Assembly (NCBI GenBank): GCA_018607905.1
Contig: JABBAP010000056.1
Location: 1 to 44,939, forward strand
Source of the DNA: Paracoccaceae bacterium
GTDB lineage: Bacteria > Pseudomonadota > Alphaproteobacteria > Rhodobacterales > Rhodobacteraceae
DNA: 44,939 nucleotides
Reading direction: 5' to 3'
Position numbers and translations under genes: made by a program. Below the pieces are notes generated by a model. It worked only from the letters and a program-made list of their open reading frames with translations, did not search any database and had not been told where the DNA came from. Positions 17,227 to 26,125 of the stretch are shown here, one piece after another. Numbering within the stretch: position 1 is the first letter of the stretch; each line of letters opens with the position of its first letter.

Positions 17227-17379
17227 ATGACCGACAAAAAGCCAGAACCCGCCCAGCCAAAGAAAACCATGAAACAGCTGCTTGCAGAAAAGGCGAAAAA
17301 CAAGCCGCATTATCTGTCGCTGAACAACAAAGCCAAAAAACACAAGGGCAGCAACAAAGCACATCGTCCTATTATCTAA
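17227..17379 (+). CDS. Small lysine-rich protein (50 residues)
   Basis: A 50-codon frame from ATG 17227 to TAA 17377-17379, preceded by GAGGA about ten bases upstream. The protein is very basic, with a Lys/Pro/Gln-rich N-terminus, a central helix (KKTMKQLLAEKAKNKPHYLS) and a tail SLNNKAKKHKGSNKAHRPII. The composition and good ribosome site argue for a real gene, possibly a nucleic-acid-associated protein, but no family is recognised. It lies alone between the divergent DUF374 gene and the aminotransferase. An overlapping frame on the opposite strand is judged a shadow. Confidence 0.65.
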   Translation: MTDKKPEPAQPKKTMKQLLAEKAKNKPHYLSLNNKAKKHKGSNKAHRPII

Positions 17380-17488
17380 CCCTGAAGCCGCGCTCGTGAT
17401 TAGTTCACGAATTGCTACAACAACGTCAGCATTATTGACTTAGTTTAAATGTCAGGCAACCTGTCCTAAATTAACAGAGGGCAGACCT

Positions 17489-18700
17489 ATGGATTGGCAA
17501 AACATCTTCGCAACGCGCATGGGCCGTATGAAGGCCTCTGAAATCCGCGAGCTGCTCAAACTCCTCGATCAACCAGACATCATCTCTTTTGCAGGCGGCA
17601 TCCCCGATCCCGACCTGTTCCCAAAGGCCGAATTTGCAGCTGCCTTTGCCGATATTTTCGCAAGCGGGCAGGGCACTGACGCTCTGCAGTATTCCGTGTC
17701 GGAGGGCTACCTCCCGCTCCGCCAATGGATTGCCGCCCAAATGGCCGATCTTGGTATCCCGTGCGGGTGCGACAACATCCTCATCACCTCAGGCTCCCAG
17801 CAAGCCCTTGATTATCTTGGAAAACTCATGCTGTCCAAAGACGACACCGCGCTTGTCAACTGGCCCACATACCTCGGCGCACTTGGCGCATTCAACGCCT
17901 ATGAACCCCATTTCGATCAGATCAGCGCCAATTCAAACCGCCCCGCAGCCGAATACCAAGCCACGGCAAACGCGCACGGCGGAGCCCCGAAATTCGCTTA
18001 CATGTCCGTCGATTTCGCTAACCCAACGGGCGAAACAATGGATCGCCGCGCGCGCCTCTCCGCGCTCGACCTCGCGGCAGAAATGGACATCGCCATAATC
18101 GAGGATGCCGCCTATCAATCCCTGCGCTATGACGGCGCAGCAATCCCACCAATCCTCGCCCTAGAAATCGAGCGCACAGGCAGCATCGAGGATTGCCGCA
18201 CCATCTATTGCGGCAGCTTCTCCAAAACCCTTGCACCGGGCCTGCGCGTCGGCTGGGTGTGCGCCGCCAAATCCGTAATCCAACCGCTTGTCCTGATGAA
18301 ACAGGCCGCCGATCTGCATTCCTCAACCATCAATCAAATCGCGATCCACAAAGTCGCTAGCACGGGTTTTGCCGCCCAAACCAGCAAGATCCGTGCCGCC
18401 TACCGCGCCCGTCGCGATCACATGCTTGCGGCCTTAAAAACCCACATGCCAGACGGCGTTACGTGGACCAAACCCGAAGGCGGCATGTTCATCTGGCTCA
18501 CGCTTCCACCGCATCTAGACGGGGCAGACCTGCTGGCAAAATCGCTTGAGACACAAAAACTCGCCTTCGTCCCCGGCCGCGCATTTTTCGCGGATGGCTC
18601 TAACGGTAACACGCTGCGCCTCAGCTTTTCTTGTGCAGACGAGGCGACGATCAACACAGGGATCGGCCGCCTCGGAAATCTATTGAAATCAGTGGTCTAG
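17489..18700 (+). CDS. PLP-dependent aminotransferase, class I/II (2-aminoadipate-type)
   Basis: 403-residue fold-type I aminotransferase. The start MDWQNIFATRMGRMKASEIRE and the early FAGGIPDPDLFP are typical of the MocR-related/LysN-type aminotransferases. The PLP lysine lies in GSFSKTLAPGLRVGW, with TSGSQQALD near residue 97 and DAAYQSLRY before it. Likely substrates are aromatic or 2-aminoadipate-like amino acids with 2-oxoglutarate; this cannot be narrowed from sequence. No N-terminal GntR DNA-binding domain is present, so it is an enzyme rather than a MocR regulator. It converges on the permease gene with only nine bases between stops. Confidence 0.88.
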   Translation: MDWQNIFATRMGRMKASEIRELLKLLDQPDIISFAGGIPDPDLFPKAEFAAAFADIFASGQGTDALQYSVSEGYLPLRQWIAAQMADLGIPCGCDNILITSGSQQALDYLGKLMLSKDDTALVNWPTYLGALGAFNAYEPHFDQISANSNRPAAEYQATANAHGGAPKFAYMSVDFANPTGETMDRRARLSALDLAAEMDIAIIEDAAYQSLRYDGAAIPPILALEIERTGSIEDCRTIYCGSFSKTLAPGLRVGWVCAAKSVIQPLVLMKQAADLHSSTINQIAIHKVASTGFAAQTSKIRAAYRARRDHMLAALKTHMPDGVTWTKPEGGMFIWLTLPPHLDGADLLAKSLETQKLAFVPGRAFFADGSNGNTLRLSFSCADEATINTGIGRLGNLLKSVV

Positions 18701-18709
18701 AGCAGAAGG

Positions 18710-19747
18710 TTAAACCCAAGCCGCCCAAGACACGCCCGCGATCAACGCGCCGACAAAACCCAGCACAAGGTAAGCCACAAATACCCTCGGTTTCACCAGC
18801 GCCCAGACTGCAATCGCCGCTGGGATACAGCTGACTGATCCAGCCAACATGAACGACATCGCCGCCCCTTGGCTCATGCCTTGATCGACCAAACCAGCCA
18901 CCAATGGTGCCGCCGCATAGCCGTTCAGATACGCAGGCCCACCGACCAAAGCGCCCAGAACAATCGGGCCAAACCCATCGCCACCCAGCACACCCGCGAT
19001 CCATTCCGCAGGTACAAAACGGATCATCAACGCCTCAATAACATAGGCCAGTGTTAACCATTTCAGCAGGAATATCGCGTTGTCGCGCATAGTCGCGTAA
19101 AACGTCTGCAACCGCTCGCTCTCACCCCAAAACGCCCAAACAGGTTTGCCTGTGAACGGATTTGTCCCGCACCCACAGCCCCCTTGGTTCGCATCCTCGC
19201 GCAGCGGATCGGTAAACAACGCGGTGTTCGCCAGCGCCATCACGCTAAACCCGCCAAACAACCCGAAGCCCACTGCAGCAATCGTTTTGGCAATCGCGAA
19301 ATCCACTCCCAGTGCAGACGAGGTGATAATAAACATCGGCGGGTCCATAATCGGAGAGGCCAACCAAAACGCCATCACAGCCGCCAAAGGTACCCGCATC
19401 GCCAATAACGCGGCCACAAACGGGATCACTTCGCACGAACAGAACGGGGCCAATCCACCGACCATCGCGGCCAAAATCACCATACGCACAGGCGATCCTT
19501 TGAACGCCTCCGCCACCATGCCCTCCGCGCCAGATGCCTTTAGATACGCGACCATAAACACCGCGAACCCAATGAAAATACCCGTGCTACCAATCGCCGT
19601 GAGCGTGTCACGCACCACACCCCAAAACTCGGCTGGCACAAACACGCCAACGCCTGCCAACATCACGACAATCGCGATCAAAACACGATCGATTTTGCGC
19701 CACTTAATGCCCCCAGCGCCGTGGGGTTCTACTGTTTGATCACTCAT
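18710..19747 (-). CDS. Permease of the PF03773 (YraQ/ArsP-like) family
   Basis: 345-residue inner-membrane permease with about eight to ten hydrophobic segments. The family signature APFCSCEVIPFVAALLAMRV is near residues 95-115 and ASPIMDPPMF follows. A cysteine-rich cytosolic stretch GGCGCGTNPFTG lies between the two halves, and EWIAGVLGGDGFGPIVLGAL starts the second half. Related proteins export organoarsenicals (ArsP) or are of unknown function. ATG 19747 overlaps the end of the ArsR regulator gene by eight bases, so regulator and permease form one unit. The substrate could be a metalloid or other thiol-reactive compound; that is inference from context. Confidence 0.85.
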   Translation of the reverse strand: MSDQTVEPHGAGGIKWRKIDRVLIAIVVMLAGVGVFVPAEFWGVVRDTLTAIGSTGIFIGFAVFMVAYLKASGAEGMVAEAFKGSPVRMVILAAMVGGLAPFCSCEVIPFVAALLAMRVPLAAVMAFWLASPIMDPPMFIITSSALGVDFAIAKTIAAVGFGLFGGFSVMALANTALFTDPLREDANQGGCGCGTNPFTGKPVWAFWGESERLQTFYATMRDNAIFLLKWLTLAYVIEALMIRFVPAEWIAGVLGGDGFGPIVLGALVGGPAYLNGYAAAPLVAGLVDQGMSQGAAMSFMLAGSVSCIPAAIAVWALVKPRVFVAYLVLGFVGALIAGVSWAAWV

Positions 19748-20060
19748 GGCTATGCTCCGTTTTGCCCGCATCCGCGCAGCAATTTTTGAGGATAAAATTT
19801 GTCAGGGCAGTGGTCATATCATAAGCAACACCAGAACAAATAATGCTCCGACCTTCCTTTTTCTGTATCACCAATCCCGCATGAACCAGAAATCGCAAAT
19901 GGTGGTTCAGCGTTGAACCTGGCATACCCGTGCGCTTGCCCAACTCCCCCATCGACAAGCCATCCGTGCCAGCACGTACCAATGTTTGCAGCACGCTAAG
20001 GCGCTGCTCTGATCCAAGTGCCGCAAAGGCTTGCGCCGCGTCTTCCAAACTAATTTTCAT
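19740..20060 (-). CDS. ArsR/SmtB-family transcriptional regulator
   Basis: 106-residue winged-helix repressor. The fold runs ALGSEQRLSVLQTLVR (helices 1-2), LSMGELGKRTGMPGSTLNHHLRFLVHAGLV (recognition helix) and the wing QKKEGRSIICSGV. A C-terminal NCCADAG with adjacent cysteines may be the metalloid sensor. ATG 20060 is preferred because AGGA lies seven bases upstream; an ATG six codons earlier has no ribosome site. It lies just upstream of and overlaps the permease gene and most likely represses both from the palindromes at 20086-20139, releasing when an inducer binds. Confidence 0.88.
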   Translation of the reverse strand: MKISLEDAAQAFAALGSEQRLSVLQTLVRAGTDGLSMGELGKRTGMPGSTLNHHLRFLVHAGLVIQKKEGRSIICSGVAYDMTTALTNFILKNCCADAGKTEHSHE

Positions 20061-20085
20061 ATCTTGTTCCTGTTTCATAACACTA

Positions 20086-20139
20086 TATTTCTAGAATTAT
20101 CGAAATGAGTCAAACTATATTTCCAGAAACATGGAAATA
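20086..20139. promoter_or_regulatory. Two operator-like palindromes upstream of the arsR-permease unit
   Basis: Site 2 (20118-20139) is a perfect 8-bp inverted repeat, TATTTCCA and TGGAAATA, with a 6-base centre. Site 1 (20086-20107, TATTTC...GAAATG) is a 22-base relative of it matching at most positions. The sites start exactly 32 bp apart, about three helical turns, and both are preceded by the same ACTA. They lie between the regulator start and the divergent UDG gene and probably bind the ArsR dimer. Confidence 0.7.
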
Positions 20140-20183
20140 AACCGATCTTCCCCACTCCTCAAAACCCTGCTACATGATCCCAG

Positions 20184-20771
20184 ATGCCAAGTTTTAAAGC
20201 CCATATTGCCAACATCCGCGCCTGCACTTTATGCGCAGAAAAGTTCGCGCAAACCCACACCGCGCACAGCCCACGCCCCGTTGCATGGCTCTCTCAATCC
20301 GCAAAAGTCATGATTATCGGCCAAGCCCCGGGGGCCCGCGTTCACGAATCTGGTCGCCCCTTCACCGATCCATCTGGTGATCGTCTGCGCGATTGGATGG
20401 GCGTTGATGAAGCCACATTTTACGATCAATCCAAACTCGCGATTTTCCCAATGGCCTTCTGTTTTCCGGGCTACAACGCCAAAGGGTCCGACCTACCGCC
20501 ACCCAAAATATGCTCAACCACATGGCGCGACCAAACGCTCAAACTGATGCCACAGGTCGAACTCACGCTGCTGATCGGCGGCTATGCCCAGACATGGCAT
20601 CTTAAAACCAAAAACGTCACCCAAACCGTGATGAATTGGCGCGAATTCGGCCCAAACATCATCCCGCTGCCACATCCCAGCTGGCGCAACACAGGCTGGA
20701 TCAAGAAAAACCCTTGGTTTGAAACCGAACTCCTCCCACATCTGCGCAACCGCATAACGGACCTGATATGA
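20184..20771 (+). CDS. Uracil-DNA glycosylase superfamily protein (Fe-S type)
   Basis: 195-residue protein of the uracil-DNA glycosylase superfamily, resembling family 4/5 enzymes. Motif 1 is IGQAPGARVHESGRPFTDPS (residues about 45-64) and motif 3 is PLPHPSWRN near residue 175. Cysteines at 14, 17, 93 and 110 have the spacing of the [4Fe-4S] ligands of family 4 enzymes. The usual GEAPG is GQAPG, so the catalytic residue differs from classical family 4. It probably removes uracil or another damaged base from DNA. It overlaps the SseB-like gene by four bases and is divergent from arsR. Confidence 0.8.
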   Translation: MPSFKAHIANIRACTLCAEKFAQTHTAHSPRPVAWLSQSAKVMIIGQAPGARVHESGRPFTDPSGDRLRDWMGVDEATFYDQSKLAIFPMAFCFPGYNAKGSDLPPPKICSTTWRDQTLKLMPQVELTLLIGGYAQTWHLKTKNVTQTVMNWREFGPNIIPLPHPSWRNTGWIKKNPWFETELLPHLRNRITDLI

Positions 20772-21550
20772 CCCCTCTTGATACTGCCCAATCCGCGATG
20801 GACGCCGCCCCCGAAGACACCACCAAACGCATGGCGTTTTATGAACGTGTGGCCGATAGCGAACTGTTTCTTGTGCTCGAAACCGAAGCTACGAACGATA
20901 AAATCCAACCCGCGCTGTTCCCCGTAGAAGACGAACACTACGCGCTGGTGTTCGATTCAGAGGCGCGCATGTCCGAATTTACACAAACCCCAACGCCGTT
21001 CCTTGCAGCTGCTGGTCGTCAAATCACGGCGATGCTGGCGGGCCAAAACATCGGCCTTGGCATCAATTTGGCGGTCGCCCCATCCTCCATGCTGCTGCCT
21101 GCAAATGCCGTTGATTGGTTGCACCAAACCCTTGGCACAGCCCCCGAAGCAACCGAGGCCACGCCAAGCGCGATCTACCCGCCTGGGCAGCTTCCAGAAA
21201 CGCTTATCACCGCGCTTGATACCAAACTCGCAACAATGGCAGGTCTTGCAAAATTCGCCTATCTCGCTGAAATTGAATACGAAAACCGCCCACGAACCCA
21301 TGTGATGGCCTTTATCGACGCCATCCCAGATGCGGAACCCGCCATCGCATCTGCGATCTCCGAAGCTCTCACATTCTCGGGCGTCGAAGCTGGCTCACTC
21401 GATGTAATCTTCCTGACCGCCACAAACAAACTCAGCGGCGCACTCGCGAAAAACGGCCTGCGCTTCGATCTGCCAGGCCTTCCAGAACAACAGGTCCGCA
21501 AGATCGAGGCACCGGGCTCAAACCCCGACAAACCGCCAATCCTGCGCTAA
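20768..21550 (+). CDS. SseB-like N-terminal domain protein
   Basis: 260-residue cytosolic protein with the SseB N-terminal domain over about residues 1-125 (FYERVADSELFLVLETEA, then YALVFDSEARMSEF and a hydrophobic LGINLAVAPSS). The C-terminal half is unassigned. The family name comes from enhanced serine sensitivity in E. coli; the molecular role is unclear. The ATG overlaps the glycosylase stop (ATGA), making a two-gene operon. It converges on ghrA with a 55-base gap holding no clear terminator. Confidence 0.8.
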   Translation: MTPLDTAQSAMDAAPEDTTKRMAFYERVADSELFLVLETEATNDKIQPALFPVEDEHYALVFDSEARMSEFTQTPTPFLAAAGRQITAMLAGQNIGLGINLAVAPSSMLLPANAVDWLHQTLGTAPEATEATPSAIYPPGQLPETLITALDTKLATMAGLAKFAYLAEIEYENRPRTHVMAFIDAIPDAEPAIASAISEALTFSGVEAGSLDVIFLTATNKLSGALAKNGLRFDLPGLPEQQVRKIEAPGSNPDKPPILR

Positions 21551-21605
21551 CAATTCATACACATCCCAGCGCATTCTTCTGGCCTAAAATATCCAAATCC
21601 CGCAC

Positions 21606-22535
21606 TCAATATTTCAGCGCAGGATCCACCAAATACAACGCGCCTTCACCGCGCACATCGCGTGCAATATTGGCCGCAACCACAGCACTTGCCGTTGGAA
21701 TGCGCGTTTCAGATGCAATGTGAGGCGTGATTAAAACGCTCGGCTCGCGCCAATAAGGATGATCAAGGGGCAGGGGTTCTTCGCGAAATACATCCAGCGT
21801 TGCGCCCGATATCTTCCCAGATCGAAGCCCCGCCAACAGCGCGTCATCATCAATCAACTCCCCACGACCAGGGTTGATCAGCGCCGCGCCGTCTTTCATT
21901 GCCGCCACTGCATCAATCCCGATAATTCCGTCAGTGGCCGGGGTCGCAGGCATCAGTGTGACGATAATATCCGCTTGGCCCAAAACCTCAATCAAACCGT
22001 CATCCCCCGCGAAACACGCAATCGGCGCGTCCACCTTCAACGAACGACTCCACCCAATTACATTAAATCCATGCGCCTTGGCCGCCAACGCGCAGGCCAT
22101 TCCCAACTCGCCAATGCCCAAAAACGCCACCGTGCGCTCGGCTGGCAGCGGCGGGGCTACATCTGTTAACCATGTTTCCGCCTGCGCAAATGTATCCGTA
22201 TGGAGGTGGTGGCGCAGGATATGCCCCAGCACGTAATCCACCATCCCTTGCGTCATTCCAGGGTCCACCATCCGCGCCAGCGGTTGCGTCAACGTCTTGT
22301 TTCGCAACAATTTATCTGGCCCCGCCCACAGGCTCTGGATCAGCTTCAAATTGGTAAACACGCTTAAATCATCATCGTCACGGGCAGGGGCATAGACCAG
22401 ATAATCAATCGTCTCAGGCGCATCCGTTTCGCGCATCAAATTCACCTCTAACCCCTGTTTTGCGAACGCATCAATAAGCACAGGCTGGTATTGCGGCCAC
22501 AACGCATCGCGGGCCGAAAACAAGATGTTAATCAT
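21606..22535 (-). CDS. ghrA: Glyoxylate/hydroxypyruvate reductase A (D-2-hydroxyacid dehydrogenase)
   Basis: 309-residue NAD(P)H-dependent D-2-hydroxyacid dehydrogenase reducing glyoxylate and hydroxypyruvate to glycolate and glycerate. The nucleotide fold is FLGIGELGMACALAAKAHGF (about 140-160). INPGRGELIDDDALL carries the conserved arginine-loop region, and LITPHIASET carries the catalytic histidine near residue 275. Length and the lack of the longer catalytic N-domain match GhrA rather than SerA. It follows rodA on the same strand with about 19 bases between, so it may be co-transcribed with the cell-shape genes. Confidence 0.88.
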   Translation of the reverse strand: MINILFSARDALWPQYQPVLIDAFAKQGLEVNLMRETDAPETIDYLVYAPARDDDDLSVFTNLKLIQSLWAGPDKLLRNKTLTQPLARMVDPGMTQGMVDYVLGHILRHHLHTDTFAQAETWLTDVAPPLPAERTVAFLGIGELGMACALAAKAHGFNVIGWSRSLKVDAPIACFAGDDGLIEVLGQADIIVTLMPATPATDGIIGIDAVAAMKDGAALINPGRGELIDDDALLAGLRSGKISGATLDVFREEPLPLDHPYWREPSVLITPHIASETRIPTASAVVAANIARDVRGEGALYLVDPALKY

Positions 22536-22554
22536 GAGATTTCCTTAAATGTAT

Positions 22555-23694
22555 CTATCGAGGACGGTGCACATGCGCACTTTGTACCAGCCCAAACGCG
22601 ATCAGCAACACCATCATCGCCGATCCACCATAACTCACCAACGGCAACGGAACACCCACAACAGGCGCCAAGCCCATGACCATCGACATGTTCACCGCAA
22701 AATAGAAAAAGAACGTCGTCCCGACCCCAATTGTAACGATGGCACCAAACCTATCCCTGTTTGAAAACGCCGAAACATAGCAGAACAGCAGGATCAATCC
22801 GTACAACCCCAACAACACAATCCCCCCCACAAAACCGAACTCTTCGCCCAGCGTCGTAAAGATAAAATCGGTGTGTTTTTCAGGCAGAAAGTTCAATCGC
22901 TGCTGCGTCCCTTGCATAAATCCGCGCCCCGTCAGCCCACCAGACCCAAGCGCAATTTTTGATTGCGTGATGTGATACCCCGATCCCAGCGGATCAGATG
23001 AGGGATCAATAAACGTCTCAATCCGTTTGTACTGATAATCCTTCAACAGCTGATATTCCGTCCCCTTGGAGGCAAAAACCCCAGTCACCAACAGGCTAAC
23101 GGACAGGATCGCGGCGGCAAAATACAGCCAATGCACCCCCGCAATAAACATGATGATCGCACCGCCTGCGATAATCAAAAGCGCGGTCCCCAAATCGGGC
23201 TGACCCAGCACGAGAACAGCAGGGAAAATGATCAAGATAATCGGGATCAACACCCAAACAGGGTGCGAAATCCGCCGTTCATCCAGCCAGTCGTAGTAAA
23301 ACGCCAATGCCATCACGACGCCGATTTTCATCAATTCGGACGGCTGCAACGTCATAAATCCCAGATCAATCCAGCGCTGCGCACCGCCACGGGTTTCGCC
23401 GATATAGGGCACCGCCAGCAACAGTGCGATCCCAACAATATAGGCTATACCGCTGATTTCACGCCAAAAACTGATGGGAACAAACGCCATAAAAATCATC
23501 ACGCCCATGCCCATGCAGAACCGAATAATCTGCGGCTCTGCCCAGCGTTCGATGTCTCCGCCCGAAACGGAATATAACATCAAAAAACCAGTGCTCGCCA
23601 CTGCGGTTAACAACAGTGCCAAGGGCCAGTTGAAAAACAGTACCTTGGACAATCCCGTGGGAACCGTGCGCACATTGTTGTTCACAAAACTCAT
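22555..23694 (-). CDS. rodA: Peptidoglycan glycosyltransferase RodA
   Basis: 379-residue SEDS-family membrane glycosyltransferase that polymerises glycan strands for lateral wall growth with PBP2. About ten membrane helices are visible. Signatures include GGAQRWIDLGFMTLQPSELMK, LVLGQPDLGTALLI, the long extracytoplasmic loop ending SGGLTGRGFMQGTQQRLNFL and the closing VVGVPLPLVSYGGSAMM. The ATG overlaps the mrdA stop by four bases. It belongs to the mreB-mreC-mreD-mrdA-rodA cluster. Confidence 0.95.
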   Translation of the reverse strand: MSFVNNNVRTVPTGLSKVLFFNWPLALLLTAVASTGFLMLYSVSGGDIERWAEPQIIRFCMGMGVMIFMAFVPISFWREISGIAYIVGIALLLAVPYIGETRGGAQRWIDLGFMTLQPSELMKIGVVMALAFYYDWLDERRISHPVWVLIPIILIIFPAVLVLGQPDLGTALLIIAGGAIIMFIAGVHWLYFAAAILSVSLLVTGVFASKGTEYQLLKDYQYKRIETFIDPSSDPLGSGYHITQSKIALGSGGLTGRGFMQGTQQRLNFLPEKHTDFIFTTLGEEFGFVGGIVLLGLYGLILLFCYVSAFSNRDRFGAIVTIGVGTTFFFYFAVNMSMVMGLAPVVGVPLPLVSYGGSAMMVLLIAFGLVQSAHVHRPR

Positions 23695-25589
23695 GCTTTA
23701 TCGCCCAAAATCGGCTTGCCGGCCCGCACATCCGTGGGCAAAGCGCGGTATCCATTATCCGCCCCCAGTTCTAGCGCCTCGCGCATGATATCGCGCGCAA
23801 TTGGCGCCGCCGCTTTGGAGCCGCCACCGCCATGTTCAACCACGACGGAAATCGAGAAACGCGGATTATCCGCAGGGGCATAGGCAACAAACAACGCGTG
23901 ATCGCGCCGTTCCCACGGTAGGTCTTCGTTGCGGATCACGCCGCGCGCGCGTTCTTCTTTGGTGATAAAACGAACCTGCGACGTGCCGGTTTTACCCGCC
24001 ATCTCCCAGCCTTTTTTGCGAATAGCAGAGCCACCCGCCGTGCCACCGCGTTCATTCACCACCGCAAACATCGCCTTTTGCACCGCTTTGATATGCTCTG
24101 GCTCAATGTCCAACGGCTCTCGTCCGCGCACAGGTTGCGGGCGGTTATCAATCGCGTTCACCAGACGCGGCGAAATCTTTGTACCCGATCCCAACCGCGC
24201 CGCCATCACGGCCAATTGCATCGGCGACGACAGCACAAAACCTTGGCCGATCGACGCATTCAACGTGTCGCCAATCACCCAATCCTCGCCTTTTCGGGCC
24301 TTTTTCCAAGCCTTCGTCGGGGCCAAACCCTCGCGCACCGCAGGTAATTCCAAACTATGGGGCACGCCTAATCCCAATTCCTTCGCCATAGCCGAGATGT
24401 TTTCGATCCCGACTTTCTGCGCCACTTCGTAATAATACACATCACAAGACTGTTTCAGGCTGTTGTGCAAATCCATGTTTCCATGCCCGCCACGGCGCCA
24501 ACAGTGGAAACGGCGATCGTATAATTCCGTGTACCCTTTGCAGCGCACCTTTTCGTTCGTCTTCATGAACCCACCCTTCAGGGCGGCCAACGCTGTCACC
24601 ATTTTGAAGGTCGATCCCGGCGGATAGGTCCCCGTCACCGCCTTGTTCAACATCGGTTTATAGATGTTTTCGTTGAGGTCTTTGAAATCCGCCACCGAAA
24701 TGCCGCGCACAAACTTATTGGGATCAAAACTCGGGGCCGACGCCATTGCCAGCAAATCACCGTTACGCACATCCATCACAACTGCGGCCGCGCTGTTTTC
24801 TCCCAGCCGTTCTTGGGCAAATTTTTGCAAACGGTGATCAATCGTCAGCTGAACATTTGATCCTGCTTGGCTCTCCTCACGCCCCAAAACCCGCATCACG
24901 CGGCCAATCGCATTCACTTCGATCCGCTTTACACCCGCTTTGCCGCGAAGAGGTTTTTCGATTTGGCGTTCAATGCCGTTTTTGCCGATCTGAAATCGTG
25001 GGATCAGCAACAGTGGATCATCGTCATCACGTTGGCTAAGATCATAGTCGGAAACAGGGCCGACAAAGCCCATTATATGTGCAAAATCATCGGCTTGCGG
25101 ATAGATTCTATAGTGACCCAGCTCGGCTGAAATCCCGGGCAATGCGGGTGCATTCGCGCTAACGGCGGCAATGTGTTCCCAGTCCAAATCCTTGATGACT
25201 GGCACCGCAACAAACCCGCGCCGATTGCTCATTTCTTCCAAGGCTTGCGCGATGTCCTCATCGGTGATTGGCACAATTGTGGCCAATCTGCGCAAAACCG
25301 CCTCTGGATCACCCGCTTGCTCGCGCACAATCTCGATCTTATAGGTCGGCTCATTATACGCCAGCGGCTTGCCCAACCGATCAAACACCAACCCGCGCAC
25401 GGGCGGTATTAGGCGAATATTCACGCGGTTTTCTTCGGCCAACAGACGGAAGGATTGGTTCTGCTCCACCGCAATACGCCGCATTTGCCAGCCGAGCGCA
25501 CCGATCACGCCGGCCTGCATTCCCGCCAAAACAATGGCGCGCCGCGTCAGCAATTGGCGCAATCGCCCTGGTTTTTGTGGCCGTCTCAT
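23691..25589 (-). CDS. mrdA: Penicillin-binding protein 2 (class B transpeptidase)
   Basis: 632-residue inner-membrane transpeptidase that cross-links peptidoglycan in the elongasome. One membrane anchor near residues 18-38 is preceded by basic residues. The dimerisation/pedestal region starts NRVNIRLIPPVRGLVFDRLG. The active-site serine is in TYPPGSTFKMVTAL (SxxK), a second motif lies near LHNSLKQSCDVYYYEVAQ (SxD-type), and KTGTSQ is the third motif. Overlaps of four bases with mreD and rodA indicate coupled translation. It works with RodA, MreC and MreD. Confidence 0.95.
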   Translation of the reverse strand: MRRPQKPGRLRQLLTRRAIVLAGMQAGVIGALGWQMRRIAVEQNQSFRLLAEENRVNIRLIPPVRGLVFDRLGKPLAYNEPTYKIEIVREQAGDPEAVLRRLATIVPITDEDIAQALEEMSNRRGFVAVPVIKDLDWEHIAAVSANAPALPGISAELGHYRIYPQADDFAHIMGFVGPVSDYDLSQRDDDDPLLLIPRFQIGKNGIERQIEKPLRGKAGVKRIEVNAIGRVMRVLGREESQAGSNVQLTIDHRLQKFAQERLGENSAAAVVMDVRNGDLLAMASAPSFDPNKFVRGISVADFKDLNENIYKPMLNKAVTGTYPPGSTFKMVTALAALKGGFMKTNEKVRCKGYTELYDRRFHCWRRGGHGNMDLHNSLKQSCDVYYYEVAQKVGIENISAMAKELGLGVPHSLELPAVREGLAPTKAWKKARKGEDWVIGDTLNASIGQGFVLSSPMQLAVMAARLGSGTKISPRLVNAIDNRPQPVRGREPLDIEPEHIKAVQKAMFAVVNERGGTAGGSAIRKKGWEMAGKTGTSQVRFITKEERARGVIRNEDLPWERRDHALFVAYAPADNPRFSISVVVEHGGGGSKAAAPIARDIMREALELGADNGYRALPTDVRAGKPILGDKA

Positions 25590-26125
25590 TGCCGTTTACC
25601 CCAAGCATCCAATTCACCCGGTCTGGGCCGCGTGATTCCAAATCCAAACTTCATCACCCCGACCGTAACAGGGTAGGCCGCCACTGTGAAAAGGATAAGC
25701 AAAACCTGCCCCAAAAGCCGTGGCGTATCCGATAATGTCAGCGCCAACAGGATCTGTTCGGTGGTCGTGATCGCAACAAAAATGGCCCCGATCCACAGCC
25801 ATTCAAGGCCGAAATTATACTCGCGAAACGCTTGGATATTGCCGCGCACAACCTCTGTTCCCATCACCACCAACAACGTGCACAACCCAAGGGGGGCTTG
25901 CGTTAAGATATCGCGCAAAAAGAACACGACAAAGATCATCCAAACAGGCACATATTCTGGTCGTCGCACGACGTAGGCCATTGTTATACAAAAGAAAATA
26001 TCAGGAACGGGCAGGGCGCCCGCGCTCAGATCAAAGGGGATAATCGACCACAGAATAAATGCCATTCCGATACCGAGATAGGCTGCGCGATACATCCACA
26101 ATTGAACCGGGGATGTGTCGTCCAT
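25586..26125 (-). CDS. mreD: Rod shape-determining protein MreD
   Basis: 179-residue protein with five or six membrane helices, matching MreD in size and topology (start MDDTSPVQLWMYRAAYLGIG, then DIFFCITMAYVVRRPEYVPV). It is a membrane component of the elongasome that partners MreC. Sequence conservation in this family is low, so position between mreC and mrdA is strong support. It overlaps mreC by one base and mrdA by four. Confidence 0.92.
   Translation of the reverse strand: MDDTSPVQLWMYRAAYLGIGMAFILWSIIPFDLSAGALPVPDIFFCITMAYVVRRPEYVPVWMIFVVFFLRDILTQAPLGLCTLLVVMGTEVVRGNIQAFREYNFGLEWLWIGAIFVAITTTEQILLALTLSDTPRLLGQVLLILFTVAAYPVTVGVMKFGFGITRPRPGELDAWGKRQ

Noticed and set aside
17435-17464. 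TTGACT followed by CAGG-CAA-CCTG upstream of the aminotransferase gene
   Set aside because: No acceptable -10 element at proper spacing, and a four-base-arm palindrome is too short to call an operator.
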